A stretch of DNA of 64,000 nucleotides from CAZJHD01 sp964545855 (GTDB lineage Bacteria; Planctomycetota; UBA1135; JACQFD01). Shown here in pieces: positions 41,712 through 50,649 of this stretch. The notes under the pieces were generated by a model that worked only from the letters and a program-made list of their open reading frames with translations, was not told the DNA's origin and did no database searches. Position 1 is the stretch's first letter. Each line of letters opens with the position of its first letter. The position numbers and the translations under genes are program-made. The DNA lies in assembly GCA_964545855.1 (NCBI GenBank), contig CAZJHD010000019.1, forward strand, positions 1-64,000. The letters are read 5' to 3'.

Positions 41712-43706
41712 TCAGCGCGTCGGAGCAGCCAAGCGACTCTCCAGGGTGTCGATGGCGACGATGGCGAAGGCGCGGAGCGACCGCTCGAGATCACTTGCGC
41801 GAGCGGCTTCGTCGAGCGAGCGGTCCGCCGAGGCCGATGGGGGGAAGCCGAGGTCGAACCGATGGAGGCGCGAACGCCGATCGAGGCTCGCCGTCAGGAT
41901 GTCGCTCCCCTCGATCCATCCCGCCACCGGGTCGCCGCACTGCTTCACCCAGGCGTGGCCCACGGCTCCTTCGGGAAGCGAGAAGAGATCGCGCCCGAAG
42001 GACTGGTGAAGGAGCGGCTCGCCGACGATGCCGAGCACCGTGGGTAGCACGTCCAGGTGTCCCGCGACGGTCGCTCGAACCTCGCCTCGCGACGCGAGGA
42101 TCCCCGGTCCCCAGAAGAGGAGCGGGACGTGCTCGTGCAGGAGATTCACGTCCGTGAGCACGGGCGGGATTCCGAAGCCGTGGTCCCCGACCATGACGAA
42201 AAGCGTCTCTCGCGCCCACGGCCGCCCGCGCACGCCGTCGAAAAACCGGCCCAGCGCCCAGTCGGCGTATTGCACGCCGCGGAGCCGCTGCGCCTGATCT
42301 CCGCCGTTCGCGACGGGTACGAGCCCCGGCACTTCGGGGAGGCTGAAGGGAGCGTGGTTCGAGAGCGTGAGAACGAGACCGAGGAACGGCTTCCCGCCCG
42401 CCGCGAGCGCGTCGAACTCCTGCGTCGCCCGATCGAAGACATCGCCGTCGCAGACACCCCAATTGGAGTCGACGAAGGAGGGGTCGACGTAGTCGTGCCG
42501 TCCGATGAATCGGTCGACTCCGTGCGTCCGGAAGAACCCCTCCATGTTGTCCCAAGAGAAGAGGCCATTGCACAGGAAGAGCGTCTCGAAGCCCGATCCG
42601 GAGAGGATCTCCGGCAGCGTGAGGAAGCGCTGAGTCCCGAGAGGGTGCTTCATCACGGTCTCGTAGTCCGCGACGTTCGGGAACGACGACAGGATCGAGA
42701 AGACTCCCTGCGCCGTGTGCGTGCTGGCGGAGAAGGCTCGGTCGAAGAGGATCCCTTCTTTCGCGAGAGCATCGAACCGCGGCGTCGCGCCGAAGCCGGC
42801 ACCCGTCGCGCCGCAGAAGCGCGCCGTGAAGCTCTCCATCATGATCAGGACGACGTTCTTCGGGCGTCGGTGCAGCGGCAGAGGCGACGGGACCGACCGG
42901 CGCAGGAGCGGGTAGCGATCGGGCTCGACCAGGATCTCGCTCGCGCCGATCGTCGATTCGCGGACGAGGGCGATCGCCTCGTCGCGAGGCATCTTGCGGA
43001 GCCAGCCCGCGGCCTCGGATCGACCCTTCCGCATGCGCCAGAGGCTGTCGACCAGAGAGAAGACCCCGTTCTGCGCCATGTGATTCGCATAGGCGCTCTC
43101 CGAGAACGCCGCGTCGCCCCAGCGGATCGGGATCGACTGGAATCCGCCACGCGTGCCGAGGATCACGACGGCGACCCAGGCGACCGTCGCGAGCGCGCGC
43201 GCGAGGACGCGCGCGAGCATGTCGTCCGCCGCGATCGGCGCGACGGGCGCCGCCCGCCGCGCGAGCACGACGAAGAGCGCCCAGAGGGCCACACAGGCGA
43301 GGGCCCAGCGGATCACCGGGTATCCATCCCAGATCATCCCCAGCACGATCGCGTTGTGCTCCGGCTTGCCGAAGAACTGGAAGGCGAGCGGCCCGAGGCG
43401 CATCTGGAACTCCTTGTAGAACTCCACCTCGGCGACGAGCGTGAACGTCACGACGAGGGCGAGGAGTCCATGGAGCCAAGCGACGACGCGGCGCTCCGCT
43501 CCGCCCGCGCCGCTGCGCCAGATGCGCCAGAGCACGAAGGGCACGAGGAGCCGGACGGCGATGGAGAGGTCGAACTGCAGTCCGCGGATGCACGCCTCGG
43601 CGAGGATCGCAGGCGTGGTGTCGGTGTCGAGGGCGCGCGTCGCCGCGACGAGGACTCCCCGGAGCACGGCCAGGAGCGCCACCCAGACCACGACGAGGCG
43701 CATCAT
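41712..43706 (-). CDS. LtaS-like sulfatase-fold phosphotransferase (membrane)
   Basis: A 664-aa protein. An N-terminal half of about five membrane helices (MMRLVVVWVALLAVLRG to VAWVAVVILG) is followed by an extracytoplasmic sulfatase/LtaS domain: VVLIMMESFTARF (metal-binding Glu), SASTHTAQGVFSIL (Thr nucleophile), SNWGVCDGDVF, VLTLSNHAPF and FVMVGDHGFGIP (metal-binding Asp-His). Relatives move phosphoglycerol or phosphoethanolamine onto glycans. Since the organism has lipid A, an OpgB-like or LPS-modifying role is more likely than lipoteichoic acid synthesis. ATG 43706 is chosen; TTG 43838 in frame would add 44 residues. Confidence 0.85.
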   Translation of the reverse strand: MMRLVVVWVALLAVLRGVLVAATRALDTDTTPAILAEACIRGLQFDLSIAVRLLVPFVLWRIWRSGAGGAERRVVAWLHGLLALVVTFTLVAEVEFYKEFQMRLGPLAFQFFGKPEHNAIVLGMIWDGYPVIRWALACVALWALFVVLARRAAPVAPIAADDMLARVLARALATVAWVAVVILGTRGGFQSIPIRWGDAAFSESAYANHMAQNGVFSLVDSLWRMRKGRSEAAGWLRKMPRDEAIALVRESTIGASEILVEPDRYPLLRRSVPSPLPLHRRPKNVVLIMMESFTARFCGATGAGFGATPRFDALAKEGILFDRAFSASTHTAQGVFSILSSFPNVADYETVMKHPLGTQRFLTLPEILSGSGFETLFLCNGLFSWDNMEGFFRTHGVDRFIGRHDYVDPSFVDSNWGVCDGDVFDRATQEFDALAAGGKPFLGLVLTLSNHAPFSLPEVPGLVPVANGGDQAQRLRGVQYADWALGRFFDGVRGRPWARETLFVMVGDHGFGIPPVLTDVNLLHEHVPLLFWGPGILASRGEVRATVAGHLDVLPTVLGIVGEPLLHQSFGRDLFSLPEGAVGHAWVKQCGDPVAGWIEGSDILTASLDRRSRLHRFDLGFPPSASADRSLDEAARASDLERSLRAFAIVAIDTLESRLAAPTR

Positions 43707-43944
43707 GTCCGCCACGAGCCGCGCCGTGGATCGAACCGTCCCGAGGATCGGGCCGACGGGGACGGCGGCGACGCCCGGCTCCGCGCCGGACCTCGCGGTC
43801 CCCTGCGCGCCCTGGATCGCTCCCGTCGGCGTGCTCAAGGCCGCGCATCGTAGCGGCCCGAGGCTGGAGTGCGCCGCGCGAGGGGTGACCCGCCCCCGCC
43901 GTGGCCGGGGGGGCGGCCGAGAGGCTTCGGATAGTCTCCGGTCC

Positions 43945-44424
43945 ATGACCGAGACCGAGCCGCGAGGCCCCTCGCTCCAGGAACGATTCGCCCCGAAGAA
44001 CTCCTGCTTCGGGTGCGGGCCCGCGAATCCGAAGGGGCTCCGGATCCGCAGCTTCGCCGAGGGAGAGGACGTGGTGGCCGAGTGGTCGCCCGAGCCGCAC
44101 CACGAGGCGTTCCCCGGAATGCTGAACGGCGGGATCATCGGAGCGCTCCTCGACTGCCACTCCAACTGGACCGCCGCCTGGCACCTCATGGGGCGCGCGG
44201 GAGCAGCGACGCCGCCCTGCACCGTGACCGCGAGCTACACGGTGAAGTGCCTCCGGCCCACGCCGACGTCGGATGCCGTGCTCCTGCGGGCGCGCGTGGT
44301 CGACGCGAAGGAAGACCGCGCGACGGTCGAGGCGACCCTCACGGCGGGAGGGAAGGTCTGCGCGACCTGCTCGGGCCTCTTCGTGGCCGTGCAGCCAGGC
44401 CATCCGGCCTACCACCGCTGGTAG
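43945..44424 (+). CDS. PaaI/YiiD-type hotdog thioesterase
   Basis: A 159-aa single hotdog-fold protein. It has NSCFGCGPANPKGLRIRSFA, then HHEAFPGMLNGGIIGALLDC (the G-G-I/H-x-x-x-L-x-D/E hotdog helix), YTVKCLRPTPTSDAVLLRAR and AEATLT-type beta strands. The early CxxCG with NP-x-G is common in a PaaI-like group annotated as acyl-CoA thioesterases. Substrate unknown. ATG 43945 lies 10 residues before the first motif. It is divergent from the LtaS-like gene with a 238-bp gap in which I see no further gene, and convergent with sthA. Confidence 0.82.
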   Translation: MTETEPRGPSLQERFAPKNSCFGCGPANPKGLRIRSFAEGEDVVAEWSPEPHHEAFPGMLNGGIIGALLDCHSNWTAAWHLMGRAGAATPPCTVTASYTVKCLRPTPTSDAVLLRARVVDAKEDRATVEATLTAGGKVCATCSGLFVAVQPGHPAYHRW

Positions 44425-44455
44425 CGGCGGCGGGCGCGGGTGCGCGGGAAGCGGC

Positions 44456-45850
44456 TCAGCGCGCCAGCCGGTTCGCCGCGTCGAGGGCGGCGACCTTGTA
44501 GCACTCCGCGAGAGTCGGGTAGTTGAAGACGGTCCGGAGGAAGTAGTCGAGGCCGCCGCCGAGGCCGATCACCGCCTGCCCGATGTGGATCAGCTCCGTC
44601 GCGTGCGTCCCGATGGCATGCACTCCGAGGAGATTCCTCGTCTCGCGATGGAAGAGCATCTTCAGGAAGCCCGTGTCGTCGCCGAGGATCTGCCCGCGGG
44701 CGATCTCGCGGTAGCGCGCGACGCCGACTTCGTAGGGCACCTTCTGCTCCGTGAGGCGCTCCTCCGTGAGCCCCACGGAGGAGAGCTCGGGGATCGCGTA
44801 GATCCCCACGGGGAAATGCGACTCCATGGGCCGCGCCTCGACGCCGAAGGCGTGGCACGCCGCGAGGCGGCCCTGCTCGCTCGACGTGGCGGCGAGCGCG
44901 GGGAACCCGATCACGTCTCCCGCCGCGTAGACGTGGGGCACGCAGGTGCGCAGGTTCTCGTCGACGGTGATGCGCCCGCGCTCGTCGACGGGGATCCCCG
45001 CCTTCTCGAGGCCGAGCCCCTCCGTCGAGCCGACGCGGCCGATCGAGTAGAGGACGAAGTCGGAGACGAGACGCTTGCCGGACTCGAGGAGGATCGACGC
45101 CCGCCGCGGCTTGTCGCCAACGGCCTCGATCTTCGCCACGGCCTCGCGCAGCCGAAGCGTCACGTTGTGGTTGCGCATCTGGTGGAGCAGCTCGTCGACG
45201 ATCTCGTGGTCGAGGAACTCGAGCGGACGCTCGTGGCGCTCGATGAGCGTCACCTGGACCCCCAGGGCGGCGAACATCGACGCGTACTCGATGCCGATCA
45301 CGCCCCCGCCGACGACCGCCAGCGTCCGGGGCAGCTCCCTCATCGAGAGCAGCATGTCGCTCGTCAGCAGGAGATCGGGCCCGAGATCCTCGCCGGGCGG
45401 CCGCGCGGGACGCGTCCCGACGGCGACGACGAAGTGCGACGCCGAGACGCGGCGGAATCCGTCCGGGGTCTCGACGACGATCGAGTGCGCGTCCTCGAAG
45501 GCGGCGGTCCCACGCATCAGGACCACGTCGTTGCGCCCGAGCTGGTTCTCGATCACCTCGAACTCGCGCTGCACGACGTCGCTCACGCGCGAGAGCAGCT
45601 GCGTGGCGAGATCGGTCCGCGACAGGGGCTGGGCCCCGCGATTCGTCCGGAGGGCCAGCGCGTGGGCGACCACCGCCTCGCGGAAGGTCTTGCTCGGAAT
45701 CGTCCCGGTGTTGACGCAGACGCCCCCGAGGCACTGCGCTCTCTCGATGACGGCGACTTTCTTCCCGAGCTTCGCCGCCTGGACCGCCGCCCGCTGTCCC
45801 GCGGGCCCGCTGCCGATGCAGACGAGGTCGAATTGGAAAGGAGGGGCCAT
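44456..45850 (-). CDS. sthA: Soluble NAD(P) transhydrogenase
   Basis: A 464-aa FAD-dependent pyridine nucleotide-disulfide oxidoreductase. FAD motif LVCIGSGPAGQRAAVQAAKL, NAD motif LAVVGGGVIGIEYASMFAAL, second FAD motif VPHVYAAGDVIGFPALAATS, and the STH-type region VNTGTIPSKTFREAV, without the C-terminal HPT...E of lipoamide dehydrogenases (FNYPTLAECYKVAALDA is there instead). It moves reducing equivalents between NADPH and NADH. Both redox Cys are kept (CLGGVC), whereas E. coli SthA lacks one, so some disulfide reductase activity is possible. It stands alone, divergent from the S9 peptidase gene. Confidence 0.9.
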   Translation of the reverse strand: MAPPFQFDLVCIGSGPAGQRAAVQAAKLGKKVAVIERAQCLGGVCVNTGTIPSKTFREAVVAHALALRTNRGAQPLSRTDLATQLLSRVSDVVQREFEVIENQLGRNDVVLMRGTAAFEDAHSIVVETPDGFRRVSASHFVVAVGTRPARPPGEDLGPDLLLTSDMLLSMRELPRTLAVVGGGVIGIEYASMFAALGVQVTLIERHERPLEFLDHEIVDELLHQMRNHNVTLRLREAVAKIEAVGDKPRRASILLESGKRLVSDFVLYSIGRVGSTEGLGLEKAGIPVDERGRITVDENLRTCVPHVYAAGDVIGFPALAATSSEQGRLAACHAFGVEARPMESHFPVGIYAIPELSSVGLTEERLTEQKVPYEVGVARYREIARGQILGDDTGFLKMLFHRETRNLLGVHAIGTHATELIHIGQAVIGLGGGLDYFLRTVFNYPTLAECYKVAALDAANRLAR

Positions 45851-45989
45851 CGAGACGCGGCGGGCATGGTAGTCCTCCGCCGGATCCCGCCTCGCGCGTT
45901 TCGTGGCCGCCGATCGCTCGGCAACCGTGCGGCTCCGAGGTGCGAGCGGCCGCCGCCCCCTCCCCGCCGGTTGCTACATTGCGCCGTCC

Positions 45990-48605
45990 ATGGGACCTCG
46001 AGCGATCGTGCTCCTCGGGCTCGCCGCGACCCTGGCGGGCTGTGCCACGCCCGCCGCACGGGCCGTCGGGCCGACGCGCGATGTGCGGCCCACGCTCGCG
46101 GAGATCTTCGGCGAGCGTCCGATCGATGGCGAGCGTCCCTCCTCCGTCGCCCTCTCCGCCGACGGGCGCTGGGTCTCCTACCGATGGATGGACGGATCCC
46201 CGGAGGAGCCCGAGGAGCCGGAGCCCCCGGGCCGCCGCCGCGGACGAGGAGGAGACCCGCTCTACGTCGTCTCCTCCTCGGGCGGAACGCTCACGCGCGT
46301 CGGCGTCGTCGCGAGCCCGCTCTGGTCGACGCGGGGCGCTTCGCTCCTCTTCGTCGACGGATCCGACCTCCGGGTCTGGCGGGCGGGCGAGCCCCTCGCG
46401 GGCGCGCGCACCGTGGCACGAATCCCGTCGCCCGGCGCCGACCTCCGGCTCGCGCCGGACGAGCGCACGCTGCTCGTCGAGCACGAGGGGTCCTACCAGA
46501 CGGCGCCGCTCGACGACGTGCTGGCGGCAGCGGGAATGCCGGAGGGCGGCGAGGCGCGCGTCGCCTTCCGGTCGCTCGATCGGCCCGACGGCTGGCGCGT
46601 GGAGCGGTCGGCGACGAGCCCCGCCGGAATCCTCCAGGTGTGGGGACGCGTGGAGCGCCCGAGCGGTAGGGAGCCCACCGCAGGCGCCCAGGAGATTGGG
46701 TCGTCGGAGTCGAGTACGTCGGAGTCACGCTCGTCGAAGACCGGATCGGCGGCGACCGAATCGGAGCCGCCACCTGCCTCCCGAGTGGCTTCGGATCTCC
46801 CGGAGCCCCCGACGTCGACCGCGCCCGCGCCGCCCGCGAGCGCCCCCGCTCCGGTCGAGGAGGTCGGCCCCGGTCGTCGCCTCGTGCAGTACGCCTACGA
46901 CGGCACGCTCGCGCGCTCGCGCGACCTCGAGATCCCGGCTGGATTCCGCATCGCGCAGGTCGAGACGACGTCCGACGGCGAGACGGTCCTGCTCGTCCTG
47001 GACGAGAGCGCCGATCCCGCCGAGCGGCGCGGAGTGCTCCCCGACTTCCTCTCCCGGAAGGTCACCACGCGGCCGGCGCGCGGAACGAACGCCTGGACCG
47101 CTCCGTCGCGGCAGTGCATCCGCATCGCGCGATGGCATCGCGACGACCTGGAGACGCTCGACGGCTTCGAGGAGCCGGCGCGCGGTCGGTTCTCCCTCGA
47201 GCCCTCCCTCGATTCGAAGCGTCCATCCCTCGTGCTCCTGGCGTTCACGGAGGAGGACCGGAGGGGCCGTGCCGTCCTCGAGCTCGACTTCGCCCCGACG
47301 GAGAGCGAATCGCCCGCGAGCCGCGTGCGCACCCTCCTCACGATCCCGGGTCCGGTGGGTCGCGGCGAGCAGCTGATCGGCGGCATCGGCGTGCCGCTCG
47401 TCGTGAGCGAGGCTTCGGGCCGGAGCCAGGCGCTCGAGCTCGAGGAGGACGGAGCTCTGCGCGCGTTCACGCCAGAGGACGTCGACGTGCACTGGATCAC
47501 TCGACGGCACACCGGCGCCGCGGAGGCGAACGCCACCTGCATCGCGCTCGTCTCGACGCCGGACGCTCCTGCCGAGCGGCGCCTCTGGCGCACGTTCCGG
47601 AACGGGAGTCCCCATGCGCCGCTCCCCATGGAGGGAATGTGGGTCTCGAGCGTCGCGCTCTCGCGCGATGGCACGCGCCTCGCGTTCCTCGGCGCGACCC
47701 TCGGCTCCGCCGAGGACGTCTTCGCGATGCCGTCGGACGGGAGCGCGTCCCCCACGCGCCTCACGGCCACCGCGCCGGCGCCGGAGGACCAGCCGGGCGA
47801 CGCCGGGCCGCCTCGGATCGTCTCCTTCGAGTCGCTCGACGGGACACGCATCTGGTCGTTCCTCTACGAGCCGCCGGCGGGCGTTCCCCGGAACGGCGCC
47901 GCCGTCGTCTTCCTCCACGGCGCGGGGTACCTGCAGCAGGTGCGGCGCTCCACGGGGTTCGCCGGCTACGGGCCGAATCACCACTTCCACCGTCGTCTCG
48001 CGGCCCAGGGCTACGTGGTCCTCGCGCCCGACTTCCGGGGCAGCGCCGGCTACGGATTCCGGTTCTATCGCGACGTCCATCAGAACCTGGGGATCCCCGA
48101 CTCGGACGACATCCTCGCGGCGAAGCGATGGCTCGTCGGCCGCGGACTCGCCGACGGCGACCGCATCGGTCTCTACGGCGGCAGCTACGGCGGATTCCTC
48201 ACGCTCATGTGCCTGCTGCGCTACCCGACGGAGTTCGCCTGCGGCGCGGCGCTCCGCTCGGTCACCGACTGGCGGACCTACTCTCCGGACTACACGCGGC
48301 CGCTCCTCGGCGGCGGGCCCGACGAGGTGCCCCACGTCTACGCCCGCTGCTCCCCCATCGATCTCGCGGAGGCGCTCGAGCGGCCCGTCCTCCTGCTGCA
48401 CGGGATGCGGGACGACAACGTCTTCGCGCAGGACACGATCCGTCTCGTCGAGAGGCTCCAGGAGCTCGGGAAGACCGATCTCTTCGAGCTCATGCTCTAC
48501 CCGAGCCAGAACCACGCCTTCACGGCGCCGCACGCGTGGATCGACGAGTACCGCCGCATCGAGCGGTTCCTCGGGCGCTGGCTCCTCTCGGGCGCGACGC
48601 CGTGA
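45990..48605 (+). CDS. S9 (prolyl oligopeptidase-like) peptidase lipoprotein
   Basis: An 871-aa protein with a lipoprotein signal (LGLAATLAGC). Residues about 40-590 form a beta-propeller interrupted by a Ser/Pro/Glu-rich low-complexity insert (about 230-280). The C-terminal alpha/beta-hydrolase has VVFLHGAGYLQQ, LAPDFRGSAGYGF, the nucleophile elbow YGGSYGGFLTL, Asp in LLHGMRDDNVF and His in YPSQNHAF, the full S9 triad. It probably cleaves short peptides or acylated peptides in the periplasm. A GTG inside its stop (GTGA) starts the M24 gene, so the two are coupled. Confidence 0.9.
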   Translation: MGPRAIVLLGLAATLAGCATPAARAVGPTRDVRPTLAEIFGERPIDGERPSSVALSADGRWVSYRWMDGSPEEPEEPEPPGRRRGRGGDPLYVVSSSGGTLTRVGVVASPLWSTRGASLLFVDGSDLRVWRAGEPLAGARTVARIPSPGADLRLAPDERTLLVEHEGSYQTAPLDDVLAAAGMPEGGEARVAFRSLDRPDGWRVERSATSPAGILQVWGRVERPSGREPTAGAQEIGSSESSTSESRSSKTGSAATESEPPPASRVASDLPEPPTSTAPAPPASAPAPVEEVGPGRRLVQYAYDGTLARSRDLEIPAGFRIAQVETTSDGETVLLVLDESADPAERRGVLPDFLSRKVTTRPARGTNAWTAPSRQCIRIARWHRDDLETLDGFEEPARGRFSLEPSLDSKRPSLVLLAFTEEDRRGRAVLELDFAPTESESPASRVRTLLTIPGPVGRGEQLIGGIGVPLVVSEASGRSQALELEEDGALRAFTPEDVDVHWITRRHTGAAEANATCIALVSTPDAPAERRLWRTFRNGSPHAPLPMEGMWVSSVALSRDGTRLAFLGATLGSAEDVFAMPSDGSASPTRLTATAPAPEDQPGDAGPPRIVSFESLDGTRIWSFLYEPPAGVPRNGAAVVFLHGAGYLQQVRRSTGFAGYGPNHHFHRRLAAQGYVVLAPDFRGSAGYGFRFYRDVHQNLGIPDSDDILAAKRWLVGRGLADGDRIGLYGGSYGGFLTLMCLLRYPTEFACGAALRSVTDWRTYSPDYTRPLLGGGPDEVPHVYARCSPIDLAEALERPVLLLHGMRDDNVFAQDTIRLVERLQELGKTDLFELMLYPSQNHAFTAPHAWIDEYRRIERFLGRWLLSGATP

Positions 48606-49870
48606 GCACGATCTCCCGGCGCGCCTTCGGCCGCGGCGTGCTCGGCGCGCTCGGCGCCGCCGCGATCCCGGGGTGCGCGAGCTCCGGCCCCACCTCCGAC
48701 GCCGCCGCCGAGGTGGCCCGCCGTCTCGCCGATCTGTCGCCCGACGTCGGCTCGCTGCCGGACTTCCCGGAGGACACGCACCGCGAGCGCATCGACCGGC
48801 TCCGCCAGTCGATGCGCCTCGAATCGGTCGGCGCCCTGTTCCTCGGGCCGACGCAGAACCTGCGGTACTTCACGGGGGTGACCTGGGGCGTCTCCGAGAG
48901 GCTCTTCGGGTGCGTCGTGCTGCCGAGGGATCCATTGATCTTCGTGGCACCGAAGTTCGAGGAGCTCCGGGCCCGCGAGAGCACCGACGGCGTCGGCGAC
49001 CTCTCGACGTGGGAGGAATGGGAAGACCCCCATGCGCTCGTCGCCGAGATCGTGGGACGCAACGTGCCGGGCGATCGCCTGGCGGTCGACTCGCACGCGC
49101 GCGCGACCCACGCGCTCACCCTCGCGCGTCGGCTCGGCGACGGACGGGTCGTGGACGGTCTGCCCGTCACCGCCCGCGTGCGCGCGCGCAAGACGGGCCC
49201 CGAGCTCGCGCGCCTCCGCCGCGCCTGCGAGATCACGCAGCAGGCCATCGAGATCGTGCGCGAACGGTTCCTCCGGCCAGGGCTCGACGAGACGACGGCC
49301 TCCCTCGCCCTCTCCCATGCACAGGAGCGTCTCGGGCTCCGCGCCACCTGGTGCCTCGCCCTCTTCGGACCGAACGCCGCGTACCCCCACGGGACGCGCG
49401 AGCGCCGCACTCTCGCCGAGGGCGATCTGGCGCTCTTCGACACGGGGGGTGACCTCGACGGATACCAGAGCGACATCACGCGGACGCTCCCCGTCGGCGC
49501 TCCGAGCGAGCGGGCGCGCGACGTGTACCGCCTCGTGCGCCGGGCGCAGACGGCGGCCCTGGCGGCGATCCGGCCGGGGCTGCGGGCCGAGGAGATCGAC
49601 GCGGTGGCGCGCCGCGTGATCGTCGAGGGCGGCTTCGGACCGGACGCGAAGTACTTCACGCACCGGCTCGGGCACGGGATCGGCCTCGAGGGGCACGAGG
49701 ATCCCTACTTCTGCAGGGGCAACGGCACGATCCTCGCGCCCGGCATGACGCTGTCGAACGAGCCGGGCATCTACGTGCCCGGCGAGCTGGGCGTGCGCGT
49801 CGAGGACATCGTGGTCGTGACGGCCGACGGCGCGGAGACGTTCGGGACGCCGGCGCCCGAGGAGATCTGA
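48602..49870 (+). CDS. Tat-exported M24 aminopeptidase-like lipoprotein
   Basis: A 422-aa protein. The N-terminus has a twin-arginine motif (SRRAFGRGVLGALGAAAIPG) ending in a lipobox Cys (IPGC), so it is folded before export and then lipidated. The creatinase-like N-domain (VGALFLGPTQNLRYFTGVTW) is followed by the pita-bread M24 domain with metal ligands in LFDTGGDLDGYQSDITR (Asp, Asp), RLGHGIGLEGHEDP (His), LSNEPGIYVPGELG (Glu) and GVRVEDIVVV (Glu). This is an Xaa-Pro aminopeptidase/dipeptidase set. Tat export fits a metal-loaded enzyme. Coupled to the S9 peptidase, it suggests a proline-peptide degradation pair. Confidence 0.9.
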   Translation: MSTISRRAFGRGVLGALGAAAIPGCASSGPTSDAAAEVARRLADLSPDVGSLPDFPEDTHRERIDRLRQSMRLESVGALFLGPTQNLRYFTGVTWGVSERLFGCVVLPRDPLIFVAPKFEELRARESTDGVGDLSTWEEWEDPHALVAEIVGRNVPGDRLAVDSHARATHALTLARRLGDGRVVDGLPVTARVRARKTGPELARLRRACEITQQAIEIVRERFLRPGLDETTASLALSHAQERLGLRATWCLALFGPNAAYPHGTRERRTLAEGDLALFDTGGDLDGYQSDITRTLPVGAPSERARDVYRLVRRAQTAALAAIRPGLRAEEIDAVARRVIVEGGFGPDAKYFTHRLGHGIGLEGHEDPYFCRGNGTILAPGMTLSNEPGIYVPGELGVRVEDIVVVTADGAETFGTPAPEEI

Positions 49871-49908
49871 CGACTCGGCTCTCGCGTGCGAGCCATCGCG
49901 CGCGCCGC

Positions 49909-50475
49909 TCACGGCCGGAGGAACTCCTCGGGCCTCGCGACGGGACTCGCGCGGCCTCCGGCGGGATCGAGCTGATCGAGGGTGCGCACCGGCAGCTCCC
50001 CCCGGAGCGTGAGGGGCGGCTCGGCAGCGTCGCGGAAGCGGAGATCCAGGGAGATGGACCAGCGCGCCGCCGGAACCTCGCGGATCCGGATCCAGCCCCG
50101 ATCGACCTCGAGCGCACGCACGCGGGAGCCATCGGCCGTGACACGGTCGGCGCGCAACGTGATGCGCGGGTCCGGGAGAGCGGTCTCGCCGAGGAGATCC
50201 GCTCCGATCGCGAGCGTGAGGCGCCGGACCGGCTCGGCGAGGCCCGGCTCCCACTCGCGCACGACGACCACGAGCTTCCCGCCGGCGCGCACGAGGTGTC
50301 CCGCGAGGAGCGCTCGCGCGCGCTCGGCGCCGAGGACCTGCTCCACCTCCGGGCACGCCTCGACGGCGAGGATCGTCTCCACGTCGGCACGCTCCACGAG
50401 GAAGGCGCGACGGCTCCCGGACTCGCAGGCGCCGAGGACGAGGGCGAGCCAGGCGGCGGAGGATCGGAGTCGCAT
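49909..50475 (-). CDS. Small lipoprotein of unknown function
   Basis: A 188-aa protein with a lipoprotein signal (SSAAWLALVLGAC). The mature part has alternating strands and charged turns (KLVVVVREWEPGLAEPVRRL; DRGWIRIREVPAARWSISLD; LRFRDAAEPPLTLRGELPV). No family recognised. It is convergent with the M24 gene (38 bp) and divergent from dnaE. ATG 50475 is supported by the signal peptide; the frame runs open upstream opposite dnaE but that is shadow coding. Confidence 0.65.
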   Translation of the reverse strand: MRLRSSAAWLALVLGACESGSRRAFLVERADVETILAVEACPEVEQVLGAERARALLAGHLVRAGGKLVVVVREWEPGLAEPVRRLTLAIGADLLGETALPDPRITLRADRVTADGSRVRALEVDRGWIRIREVPAARWSISLDLRFRDAAEPPLTLRGELPVRTLDQLDPAGGRASPVARPEEFLRP

Positions 50476-50649
50476 CGGCGGCGGCGCTCGGCCGGCGCGC
50501 CACCGTAGCGTCCGCGCGGCCGATCGCGACGCGCGCGTCGCCCGCGACGGAATCCCGCGCAGAATCGGCGAGAAGGGCCGCTCGCACGCGGCGTGCGAAC
50601 TCGTTAGAAGCGGGCTCGCTCGAAGCCGACTGCACGCGCCCCGGTGCCA

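Noticed and set aside
50526..50541. Small GC hairpin upstream of dnaE as a regulatory element
   Set aside because: A 6-bp stem with CGCG loop is frequent by chance in DNA this GC-rich, and nothing else supports it.
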